64,000 nt of DNA, from NCBI RefSeq assembly GCF_000219725.1, contig NC_015732.1, positions 1,426,001 to 1,490,000 of the forward strand. Reading direction: 5' to 3'. Shown here one piece after another: positions 53,825-61,196 of this stretch. Within the stretch, counting starts at the first letter, position 1. Each line of letters starts with the position of its first letter. The stretch is from Gracilinema caldarium DSM 7334. GTDB taxonomy: Bacteria > Spirochaetota > Spirochaetia > Treponematales > Breznakiellaceae. The translations under genes and the position numbers were made by a program. Under the pieces are notes generated by a model. That model made no database searches. It had not been told where the DNA came from and saw nothing but the letters and a program-made list of their open reading frames with translations.

Positions 53825-53938
53825 AGGGTCTGTTCCGATAGCTATCTTTATGATATATATCAGGATGTTTCGGGACAGACCTTGCACCATTTTAAAAGCA
53901 GGGCCAGGACGCTTGTTCTGGTCCTGTTTCTTTTGTAT
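53825..53938 (+). promoter_or_regulatory. Structured leader with terminator-like hairpin before the importer genes
   Basis: A 14-pair helix joins 53825-53838 and 53870-53883 (two wobbles, 31-base loop containing GATAGCTATC). A second hairpin, CAGGAC/GTCCTG (53905-53926), is followed by TTTCTTTTG and looks like an intrinsic terminator. Together they resemble a riboswitch or attenuator leader, though the second hairpin could simply end ppdK. No TPP or SAM riboswitch consensus was recognised. Confidence 0.45.
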
Positions 53939-53959
53939 TGTTACGTAAAGAGGTGTCCT

Positions 53960-54925
53960 ATGAAAAAACTTATGTTTAGCTGTCTGTTATCCTTCATCGT
54001 TTTTGCAGGTCTTACTGCACAGACTACACCAATTACGGTGTATACCCTTAAGGGGCCTTCCGGAGTCGGTATGGTGAAACTCTTTGAAGCTCCTCCCCAG
54101 GCAACGGGCTATACCATTATGATAGAAGCCCTTGCCCAAGCAGACCTGATGGCGGCCAAATTCCTCAGTGGTGAGGCTCAAGTTGGTATATTACCCGCTA
54201 ATATGGCGGCAAAACTTGCAAGTTCCGGCAAGGATATTTCCGTGGCCGCAGTCATTGGTCAGGGAATGCTGAAACTTATTTCAGCGGACCCGACTGTTCG
54301 CAGTATTACGGACTTGAAAGGTACATCAATAGAAGTAGCAGGTCAGGGAGCAACCCCCGACTATGTATTTCGCCGTATATTACACAATTATAAACTTGAT
54401 CCTGAAAAGGATGTTCAATTGGGGTATGCTCTGGCTTATCCAGAAATAGCACAATCCCTCATTGCTGGAAAAATCAAGCTGGCCCTTCTTCCTGAACCCT
54501 TTGCAACCATGGCATTGGCTGGAAACAAGGACCTGAAGGTAGTTGGGGATATTCAGGCTGAATGGGTAAAAGCAGGGGGGCGCGAAAATTATCCCATGAC
54601 CGTATTGGTGGTTTCCCGGGATCTGGCCCAAAAGCACACCGCAGCATTGAAGGCTATATATGAAGCGGTTGAGAATTCAATTGTCTGGGTGACTGGCCAT
54701 CCTGCAGAAGCTGGTGCCCTGGTTGAAAAATACAATTTAGGTATCAAGGCTCCTGTGGCAACAGTAGCGATCCCGAAGAGTTCTTATGTATTTATACCAG
54801 CCCCTCAGGCTCGTCCCTCATTGGAAGCTCTTTTTTCCGCATTCCTTGAGTATGCTCCTCAATCAATCGGAGGAAAACTGCCTTCTGACAACTTTTATCT
54901 GGATGTAAAGCCTATTCATGAATAA
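53960..54925 (+). CDS. ABC transporter substrate-binding protein, NMT1/SsuA-like
   Basis: A signal peptide (MKKLMFSCLLSFIVFAGLTAQ) with a signal-peptidase-I type end, not a lipobox, precedes a periplasmic binding protein of the NMT1/THI5/SsuA family: LKGPSGVGMVKLFE, DLKGTSIEVAGQGATPDYVFRRIL and IAGKIKLALLPEPFATMA. Such proteins bind sulfonates, taurine, nitrate or thiamine precursors; the ligand is not readable here. The start at 53960 has AGAGG upstream; the longer in-frame extension to 53882 lies across the terminator-like hairpin. It overlaps the permease gene by eight bases. Confidence 0.87.
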   Translation: MKKLMFSCLLSFIVFAGLTAQTTPITVYTLKGPSGVGMVKLFEAPPQATGYTIMIEALAQADLMAAKFLSGEAQVGILPANMAAKLASSGKDISVAAVIGQGMLKLISADPTVRSITDLKGTSIEVAGQGATPDYVFRRILHNYKLDPEKDVQLGYALAYPEIAQSLIAGKIKLALLPEPFATMALAGNKDLKVVGDIQAEWVKAGGRENYPMTVLVVSRDLAQKHTAALKAIYEAVENSIVWVTGHPAEAGALVEKYNLGIKAPVATVAIPKSSYVFIPAPQARPSLEALFSAFLEYAPQSIGGKLPSDNFYLDVKPIHE

Positions 54926-55670
54926 ACGAGAATTTTTCTGGGGAATAGGGGGAGTTTTTGTCCTTCTGGTGCTCTGGGAACTGGGAAGCCGTGTTCTTGC
55001 AAGTGATATTCTCTTGCCTGATCCCCGGAAGACCTTAGTAACTTTGGTAGGGCTCATTGGTACTCAGAAGTTTATGAAAGCTTTGGGTATGAGCCTTGTC
55101 CGAATCCTTATCAGTATGACGATCGCCATACCAGTATCGTTGCTTATCGGTATACCTTCAGCATTAAACTGGCGTATCCGTGCTTTTATGAGGCCCTTTT
55201 TTCTGGTTATTGCCGCTACCCCAGTTCTGTCCATCATTCTTATCGCTTTTATCTGGTTCGGTCAGGAGCGAACACCTATTTTCTCTGCCTTTCTTATGAT
55301 GTTTCCAATTCTCACTTCGAATATTATGGCAGGGATACAGTCTGCAGATCCAAAACTCCGTGAAGTGCTCGATCTCTATAACCTGTCTGAATTACAACGG
55401 CTTCGATATCTCTATATTCCGAGTCTGTTGCCTTATATGATTGCGGGACTGCATAGTGCTCTTTCGCTCTGCTGGAAGGTGGTCGTAGCTGCTGAAGTTA
55501 TTGTACAGCCCCGGTTTGCCCTTGGTACAGGAATGCAGATGGCTAAGGCCCAGCTCGAAACTATAGAGCTTATAGCCTGGACCATAGCAACTGTTATTAT
55601 GGCAGGCCTTACAGAATCGGTTTTTCTTGCAATTAAAAAGCTCTTTATGTATAGGGAAGGTGCTTTATGA
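54918..55670 (+). CDS. ABC transporter permease, SsuC/TauC/ThiX-like
   Basis: This 250-aa BPD-type permease has six membrane segments and family motifs such as LPDPRKTLVTLVG, IGIPSALNWRIRAFMRPFF and the EAA-like ELQRLRYLYIPSLLPYMIAGL plus LSLCWKVVVAAEVI. It pairs with the flanking binding protein and ATPase. Confidence 0.9.
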   Translation: MNKREFFWGIGGVFVLLVLWELGSRVLASDILLPDPRKTLVTLVGLIGTQKFMKALGMSLVRILISMTIAIPVSLLIGIPSALNWRIRAFMRPFFLVIAATPVLSIILIAFIWFGQERTPIFSAFLMMFPILTSNIMAGIQSADPKLREVLDLYNLSELQRLRYLYIPSLLPYMIAGLHSALSLCWKVVVAAEVIVQPRFALGTGMQMAKAQLETIELIAWTIATVIMAGLTESVFLAIKKLFMYREGAL

Positions 55671-56386
55671 ACATCACCATAGAGCATCTATTGTTTTCTT
55701 ATCCCAATACAGACAGGGCCTTATTTCAGGATTTTTCGCTATATGTACAGGGGCCGGGAGTGTGTGCTTTACTTGGGCCATCGGGGTGTGGGAAGACAAC
55801 CCTGCTTAGACTCATCGCCGGTTTCTTAAAACCCCAGGCTGGTACTCTTTCTGTCGAAGGGCCCCTCTCGTATGTGTTTCAGGAAAGCCGGCTTTTTCCC
55901 TGGCTCAGCATTATCGATAATGTGAGCCTTCCCCTCTTTCAGCGGGTATCAAAAACCGAAGCCCGCGAAAAGGCGCTTTTTATGCTCGAACAGGTTGGTC
56001 TTGCGGATAAGGCTTTTGATAAGCCTGCCCAATTATCCGGCGGTCAGCAGCAGCGAGTTTCCCTTGTACGGGCTTTTCTATGTCCTGCTTCAGTAATGTT
56101 GATGGATGAACCCTTCCAGGCTTTAGATGTACCGCTGCGTATTCAGCTTATGGATTTGTTTTTACGGTTGCTTCAAGATAAGCCACGGCTCGTACTTGCT
56201 GTAACCCACGATCCTCGGGAAGCGATATACCTGGCGGATCGTACCATTATTCTGCAGGGTCAACCTCTCAATCCCGTGTGGGACAAAAAGATCCTGCTTT
56301 CTCGGGACGAGCGCTGCTATAGTTCACCAGCCCATGCGGAACTGGAAGCCCAGATGTTTGCGGTGTTAACGGCCGTATCGGCCTAA
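55667..56386 (+). CDS. ABC transporter ATP-binding protein, SsuB/TauB/ThiZ-like
   Basis: The 239-aa ATPase has Walker A GPSGCGKTTLLRLIAG, the Q-loop in VFQESRLFPWLSI, the signature LSGGQQQRVSLVRA, Walker B SVMLMDEPFQALD and the switch VTHDPREA. It energises the importer with the two upstream genes and overlaps the permease gene by ATGA. Its stop lies in a 17-base tandem repeat. Confidence 0.92.
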   Translation: MNITIEHLLFSYPNTDRALFQDFSLYVQGPGVCALLGPSGCGKTTLLRLIAGFLKPQAGTLSVEGPLSYVFQESRLFPWLSIIDNVSLPLFQRVSKTEAREKALFMLEQVGLADKAFDKPAQLSGGQQQRVSLVRAFLCPASVMLMDEPFQALDVPLRIQLMDLFLRLLQDKPRLVLAVTHDPREAIYLADRTIILQGQPLNPVWDKKILLSRDERCYSSPAHAELEAQMFAVLTAVSA

Positions 56387-56413
56387 CGGCTGTATCGGCC
56401 TAACGGCCGATAC
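56375..56413. repeat. 17-base tandem repeat and hairpin between convergent genes
   Basis: GTATCGGCCTAACGGC occurs at 56375-56390 and again at 56392-56407. The second copy forms a perfect nine-base stem (GTATCGGCC / GGCCGATAC) with a TAAC loop. The repeat contains the stop codon of the importer ATPase on one strand and that of bioN on the other. There is no T run. Confidence 0.7.
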
Positions 56414-57035
56414 GCAGTTCCAGTGCATGGGCCGTTTCCTTTGCAGACATAATGAGCCGCTCCAGTACCGATGGTATGAGAAGTATCATCATCTGGAGCC
56501 CCTTTTTGCCGCCCCGGGCGAGCCAGGCATCTTCTGCTTCTGACCACTCAAAAAATATACGGGGAATAAAACCCATAGTCAGGGTAAAGAGCAGAGAGAA
56601 ACGGAGATAGTGGGGCTGGGATCTCAGTAAAGGATTTTCAAGGGTTTCAAGGGCTTCGCGTAACTCGGTAAGCTTGGTTGTGTAAAAAAAGAGAGATGCT
56701 GCTGCAAAGGAAATACCAATAGCCCAGAGAAAGCGGAGGCCCCCATACAGGGCCTTACTATCACAATTCAAGGGATGAAGGTTTACAGCACTGAAGAGAA
56801 TAATAATGGTTGTGGTTACTAGAAGGGGTTTTGATCCAACAAAAAGCTTTTGAATAGGAATTTTACCCCATCGGGCTACTATTATAACCCCAAAAGTGAT
56901 GAGGATCAGTACCAGCGTATCCTGTCCCAGAGCCCCCAGGCTTATTCCTGCCATAAAAGCCAATTTCAGGATCGGATGCAAGCGATGCAGGGGCCCTGCC
57001 ACTGGGGTGTATTCAAAGGCTATGCTATGAGCCAT
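56400..57035 (-). CDS. bioN: Energy-coupling factor transmembrane protein (BioN-like EcfT)
   Basis: The 211-aa protein has about five membrane segments, FEYTPVAGPLHRLHPILKLAFM at the start (EcfT pattern) and the coupling ARG motif in EDAWLARGGKKG near the C terminus. It forms the membrane scaffold of the biotin ECF transporter with the ATPase and BioY beside it. AAAGGA lies six bases before the ATG, and it overlaps the ATPase gene by 16 bases. Confidence 0.88.
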   Translation of the reverse strand: MAHSIAFEYTPVAGPLHRLHPILKLAFMAGISLGALGQDTLVLILITFGVIIVARWGKIPIQKLFVGSKPLLVTTTIIILFSAVNLHPLNCDSKALYGGLRFLWAIGISFAAASLFFYTTKLTELREALETLENPLLRSQPHYLRFSLLFTLTMGFIPRIFFEWSEAEDAWLARGGKKGLQMMILLIPSVLERLIMSAKETAHALELRIGR

Positions 57036-57781
57036 GTACAGTCCTTTACGGATCTATAGGTTTGCCGGGGATCCCGGATACCATATTCCGGTTTAAGCCG
57101 GTTCAGCACTTTCTCCGGATCACCATCGTCACAGATATAGCCCTTATGTAAAATAATAAGCCTATCTGCCAGGCCAAGCATTTTTTCTAATTCATGGGTC
57201 AGTACCAGCACTGTTTTCCCTTCCTGTTTCAGATGCATGATCAGTGTCAGAACCTGGATTATGCCAGGGTAGTCCAGGTTGGCAAATGGTTCATCCATGA
57301 TAACCGTACTACATCCCATGGCAAGGATACCCGCTACAGCGAGTCTGCGTTTTTCTCCACCAGAAAGACGTCGGGGAGGTGCTTCCTTTTTAGAGATGAG
57401 CTCAAGACTCTTAAGAATTTCATCAACCTGAAAAGAGAGTTCTGAACCCCGTAAGCCTAAATTTTTGGGGCCAAAGGCTACATCATCTGCTACGGTTTCT
57501 CCTATGATCTGGGCATCCGCATCCTGAAAAACAAGGCCTACCGATTGGCGTACTTCGGTGATTACTTCTCTGAGAGGTTTTCCCCGATACCTAATGATTC
57601 CTTCGCTGGGGTCAACAAGACCAACCAGTGACTTCATGAGGAGGGTTTTCCCTGAACCGTTGGAACCTGCAATAATCGTGCAGGTTCCGTCCCGTAGTTC
57701 TAGGTTAATATCTTTGAGCGCTTCAGTTCCATCGGGAAAACGTTTCCAGAGTTTCTCAATACAATACAACGGCTCAGACAT
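57020..57781 (-). CDS. bioM: ECF transporter ATP-binding protein (BioM-like)
   Basis: The 253-aa ATPase has Walker A GSNGSGKTLLMKSLVG, VGLVFQDADAQIIGETV, signature LSGGEKRRLAVAG and Walker B CSTVIMDEPFANLD, as in EcfA/BioM. A single ATPase and one T protein next to bioY indicate a dedicated biotin system rather than a shared module. It starts eight bases after the bioY stop, without a clear Shine-Dalgarno site. Confidence 0.9.
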   Translation of the reverse strand: MSEPLYCIEKLWKRFPDGTEALKDINLELRDGTCTIIAGSNGSGKTLLMKSLVGLVDPSEGIIRYRGKPLREVITEVRQSVGLVFQDADAQIIGETVADDVAFGPKNLGLRGSELSFQVDEILKSLELISKKEAPPRRLSGGEKRRLAVAGILAMGCSTVIMDEPFANLDYPGIIQVLTLIMHLKQEGKTVLVLTHELEKMLGLADRLIILHKGYICDDGDPEKVLNRLKPEYGIRDPRQTYRSVKDCTWLIA

Positions 57782-57789
57782 GGTGGATA

Positions 57790-58356
57790 TCAGGCATGAT
57801 AAATATCAGAAATGAGACTCCGCAATCGGGGGGTGATAAGACAGGCTACAGCACCTTTAACAAGATCGCCTAAAATAAAAGGAATTAATCCTGCGGTAAA
57901 GGTTTTAGCCCAGTTTCCATTCATAACCATGTTAAGCCTCAAGAGGCCTGGAATATAAATGACAATAATCCCTGCGAGGGCCGCGAGAATAATACGAACC
58001 CAATTTGTGCCTTCATGGGTGCGGGGAGACCCAACAATCAAACCTGCTATAAGGGATGCAAGGAGGTAGCCCAAGAGATAGCCTCCAGTAGGCCCTAGAA
58101 AAATAGCAAAACCACCCTTAGCTCCTGCGAAGACCGGTGCTCCTAGGGCTCCGATAATGAGATATACGGCAGTAGCAGCGCTTCCCATGAGGGGCCCTAG
58201 AATCATACCGGAGAGAAGGGCGAACATATTTTGCAATACTACCGGTACCGGCGAAAAGGGCAGGGGAATACTGATAAAGGTTCCCGCTGCGGTGAGGGCT
58301 GCAAACAGCGCCACCAGTGAGAGTGATAAAAGCATTTTGGTTCGGTTTTCCATCAT
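57790..58356 (-). CDS. bioY: Biotin transporter substrate-binding subunit BioY
   Basis: BioY is the membrane S component that captures biotin. The 188-aa protein has six membrane segments and family stretches: ALTAAGTFISIPLPFSPVPVVLQNMFALLSG, GALGAPVFAGAKGG, LGPTGGYLLGYLLASLI and FTAGLIPFILGDLVKGAVA. Two adjacent ATG codons (58356, 58353) fit an AAGGAG upstream; the second is better spaced. The 5' region contains a CGACTTA/TAAGTCG inverted repeat but no copy of the birA operator. Confidence 0.93.
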   Translation of the reverse strand: MMENRTKMLLSLSLVALFAALTAAGTFISIPLPFSPVPVVLQNMFALLSGMILGPLMGSAATAVYLIIGALGAPVFAGAKGGFAIFLGPTGGYLLGYLLASLIAGLIVGSPRTHEGTNWVRIILAALAGIIVIYIPGLLRLNMVMNGNWAKTFTAGLIPFILGDLVKGAVACLITPRLRSLISDIYHA

Positions 58357-58416
58357 GAAACTCCTTGCAACCGACTTAGTAACTTAATTATTGTTTAAGT
58401 CGACTGTGAGGTATGT

Positions 58417-58443
58417 AAAATAAGAGCCCCTGACAGGAGCTTT
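58417..58443 (-). terminator. Terminator after birA
   Basis: On the minus strand AAAGCTCC and GGGGCTCTT pair around TGTCA and are followed by ATTTTA, immediately after the birA stop codon. Confidence 0.55.
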
Positions 58444-58444
58444 A

Positions 58445-59236
58445 TCATTCACAGCTTTGTGTCTCCCAGGCAGCAAGCAATTCCTTGAGCAGAGCCTTTC
58501 GGGACAAAGGCTTTCCAACAATTCTGCTACAACTGATGCTTTGCTCATCCTCAATTGCATCATTGACATGGACCCCGATGCCAATGGATATCCATTGTAC
58601 CTGCTCATCCAGGGCATGCAATTCCGAAACAATCCCGGCTATTTTTTTTTGTTCCACATAAATATCCGGATACCAGTCATATTGCACCGGTATACTCACT
58701 TCCTTCTCTAAGGCCTGTCCCAAACATTGCTGGGCAAACCGGATATACCGCTGATATTCGGTGAGGGGACATCCGGGACGTTCGAGAAGAGTTACATAGA
58801 GCCCTCCTGGCTTGGAATCCCAACGCCCACCCTGACGTGCGACCGGTCCGGTTTGCCATTCTGCTACAATAACCGCACCGCCAGGACTGCCCTGCTGGGC
58901 TAATTGCCGGGCCCGATGCATGGTGCTGTCGATGTGGTCAAAATAAAAAAAACGATCCTCCCGGCCGGGAAATTCCCAGGGATATAAAAAATCATCGGTC
59001 CAGTTTCCCTTAAGCCGGTATCCTTCGTTTTCAATACTTTCAATAGGGTAGCCTGCATGTTTTAATGCTTCGATTGATTTCCATACAGCGACCCGAGACA
59101 CCTGGGCTCGATGGGCAATTGCCTCACCGGAGAGAATATGGCCCTGGGCATCTCTGAGCAGAGTAAGCACAGTAGCTTTGGTTGTTGGTCTCCCATGCTG
59201 TAAGGTCTCAGGATGGTTTGGCTTTCTGTTAACCAT
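58445..59236 (-). CDS. birA: Biotin--protein ligase / biotin operon repressor BirA
   Basis: An N-terminal winged helix (VLTLLRDAQGHILSGEAIAHRAQVSRVAVWKSIEALKHAGY) is joined to a biotin-ligase domain (FYFDHIDSTM, ARQGGRWDSKPGGLYVTLL, QKKIAGIVSELHA, GIGVHVND). The adenylate-binding GRGRRGR loop is diverged to GPVARQGGR and the KWPND motif to DWYPDI. The C-terminal SH3-like domain is absent (263 aa against about 320 in E. coli). The ATG lies within a long inverted repeat with no Shine-Dalgarno site, suggesting autoregulation. It lies beside the biotin uptake genes. Confidence 0.87.
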   Translation of the reverse strand: MVNRKPNHPETLQHGRPTTKATVLTLLRDAQGHILSGEAIAHRAQVSRVAVWKSIEALKHAGYPIESIENEGYRLKGNWTDDFLYPWEFPGREDRFFYFDHIDSTMHRARQLAQQGSPGGAVIVAEWQTGPVARQGGRWDSKPGGLYVTLLERPGCPLTEYQRYIRFAQQCLGQALEKEVSIPVQYDWYPDIYVEQKKIAGIVSELHALDEQVQWISIGIGVHVNDAIEDEQSISCSRIVGKPLSRKALLKELLAAWETQSCE

Positions 59237-59259
59237 ACGATAAGTATGGTTAACAGAAA
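59223..59259. promoter_or_regulatory. Perfect 16-base inverted repeat at the birA start (BirA operator candidate)
   Basis: TTTCTGTTAACCATAC (59223-59238) and its exact complement (59244-59259) flank a five-base GATAA spacer. The core GTTAACC-N13-GGTTAAC resembles BirA operators, which in many bacteria read TTGTTAACC-N14/15-GGTTAACAA. It covers the birA ATG and the likely -10 (CATACT, six bases before the ATG), so binding would block initiation. Confidence 0.75.
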
Positions 59260-59297
59260 CAACGATTCACGTCAAGGGCCTCGAGGGCTGCATCCAC

Positions 59298-59357
59298 TTA
59301 GACTTCACAACGTTTAAAGCCACATTTAGTAAGGCCGTACCTAGACGGGCCGCCCAT
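59298..59357 (-). CDS. Possible 19-residue peptide gene between lnt and birA
   Basis: The reading frame MGGPSRYGLTKCGFKRCEV stands alone between lnt and birA. It is basic with two Cys five residues apart. GGGAG lies eleven bases upstream, rather far. It may be chance; no family is recognised. Confidence 0.2.
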   Translation of the reverse strand: MGGPSRYGLTKCGFKRCEV

Positions 59358-59380
59358 ACCTGGCTTTACTCCCAGTATTT

Positions 59381-61081
59381 TTATAGGGCTCGGAATCGAT
59401 GGGTTTTTACATAGTTCACAAAAATAAGGCAGAAAAAGACAAGACTTACTAAGGCGGCAAACCAGTCCCCCAAGAGATAATAGGTTGTAAAACTATCAGC
59501 TTTTTGTACTGGTACCACTGTCGCCAGGTACTGCTCGGTAAAAGGTGGTAGGCTCTTGATAACCCGTCCCTCTGCATCAATCACCGCTGTAATTCCCCCA
59601 TTGGTCGAACGAACCAAAACCCGCCGGTTTTCTATTGCCCTAAACCGAGCCGCCACCAGATGCTGGGTTTCGGAGGAGACCGTCTGGGACCAGGAATCGT
59701 TGGTCAGGTTGATAAGCAGGTCTGCTCCGTCTTTAAAAAAGTCGCGGCAGACATCGGCAAAAGCATCTTCAAAGCAAATGGGCGTCCCAAAGCGAATCGG
59801 TGTCCCCTCAGAGGTTTTTACTTCCATAACGACCGCTTCGGTTCCCATGGTCCAGGTTCCATCAACACCAACAACTTTGGCCATGAAGTCCCGCATCCAC
59901 TGATATTCCCAGAAGGGAATGGCCTCAGCAAAAGGAACCGGATGCCGTTTTGCATAGGAATAGCTGATAGTACTATCAGGGTTGATGAAAATAACCGAGT
60001 TTGTGGCATCGTAGGTTTCCCAGTTGAGTACCACTGGGGCTCCAGTTAGCAGGGGGACTTTCTGTTCAGCCAGGAAAGGTACCAACGGGTCATCCTTGGG
60101 GTTACGTTTATAAAAACCAAGATAATCTGCAAAGGGCCGGCGAAGTACCGTTTCGGACCAAACCAGGAGAACCGGTTTTCTAATACCTGTTTCCTTTTCA
60201 TATTGTTCCATACCTTCCCGGCTTAGCCGTACCGCCGTTCCAAGGGCAGAAAGTTCGCCATCCATCCATGAATCTGCGTTATGCTGAATAAGTAGGAGCG
60301 GGACCTCGGCGAGGACAGGTGTAGGATGAGCGAGTCTATATGAACCATATCCAGCAAACCAGATAAATAAAAGAAGCCAGATAATGGTAGTTCGAGCCCA
60401 TGCAGAAAGATCTTTCAAGGCCTTCTTCCCTAGGTCAATACCCGTATTTAGAGCAGACCCTAGTTCAACCAGCAAGGCTGATGCAAGGGCAAGGAAAAAA
60501 CTCAGTCCATAGACACCAAGCCCATCCACAATTTGAGTCATTCGAGGATAGTTATTAAGCCCATAGGCCACAAGCCCCCAGGGATAGCCTAGAAAGCCAA
60601 TAGATTTTCCCCATTCCCATGTAGTCCACCCCAGGGCAAGAACAAAGGGCCTCAGGACAGAAAAATTGTTTTGTACAATCGAACCCATATTCAAAAAGGA
60701 AGTACCCCACCTATATTCCGGCACTGTTCTCGCAGGTATACAGGGCTGCCAGAAAAGTCTTTCAAACCTGGTTACACTAGCCCAGTGCAAAAAGCCTGCA
60801 ACTAACATATGCAGAACACCATAGGCGATGCTGGTGGAACCAATAGTCCAGAATGCAAAATCTTTAAAATAATAGAGCCAATAACTGGAGCTTGCATGGG
60901 AAAGGCTTCCGAATATAAATCCGAGAAAAGCCGCATGCCGATAGGAGCGGCTTCGTCGCAGCGCAATAAAATAAGGCACCAGGGCTACAAAGGCTACCAA
61001 AGCATTGCCATAGGGAGCAAGCTCATTAGGGACTGCTAGCGCGAGAAGCAGGGCAGATAGTATCGATGCAAGCACATTCAT
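59381..61081 (-). CDS. lnt: Apolipoprotein N-acyltransferase
   Basis: Lnt adds the third acyl chain to lipoproteins in the inner membrane. The N-terminal half has several membrane helices (ALLLALAVPNELAPYGNALVAF; TWEWGKSIGFLGYPWG), and the C-terminal nitrilase domain holds LLIQHNADSWM, LLVWSETVLRRPFAD and the catalytic GTPICFEDAF with its Cys, then LLINLTNDSW. A final membrane helix closes it. Length (566 aa) is normal. TAAGAT lies seven bases before the ATG and no Shine-Dalgarno site is visible. Confidence 0.93.
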   Translation of the reverse strand: MNVLASILSALLLALAVPNELAPYGNALVAFVALVPYFIALRRSRSYRHAAFLGFIFGSLSHASSSYWLYYFKDFAFWTIGSTSIAYGVLHMLVAGFLHWASVTRFERLFWQPCIPARTVPEYRWGTSFLNMGSIVQNNFSVLRPFVLALGWTTWEWGKSIGFLGYPWGLVAYGLNNYPRMTQIVDGLGVYGLSFFLALASALLVELGSALNTGIDLGKKALKDLSAWARTTIIWLLLFIWFAGYGSYRLAHPTPVLAEVPLLLIQHNADSWMDGELSALGTAVRLSREGMEQYEKETGIRKPVLLVWSETVLRRPFADYLGFYKRNPKDDPLVPFLAEQKVPLLTGAPVVLNWETYDATNSVIFINPDSTISYSYAKRHPVPFAEAIPFWEYQWMRDFMAKVVGVDGTWTMGTEAVVMEVKTSEGTPIRFGTPICFEDAFADVCRDFFKDGADLLINLTNDSWSQTVSSETQHLVAARFRAIENRRVLVRSTNGGITAVIDAEGRVIKSLPPFTEQYLATVVPVQKADSFTTYYLLGDWFAALVSLVFFCLIFVNYVKTHRFRAL

Positions 61082-61196
61082 GGAATGTATCTTATCAAAA
61101 GAATGGTAGTTTTAAAAGAAGCAATAATATTTTGATTGAATAATAGGCAAAATTCATATATTATGTCATAAAAGAATACTATCGGGGGCCTGCGTT

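Noticed and set aside
53791-53959. TPP (thi-box) riboswitch before the NMT1-family binding protein
   Set aside because: The conserved CUGAGA and neighbouring TPP-aptamer sequences are not present; only a generic structured leader is supported.
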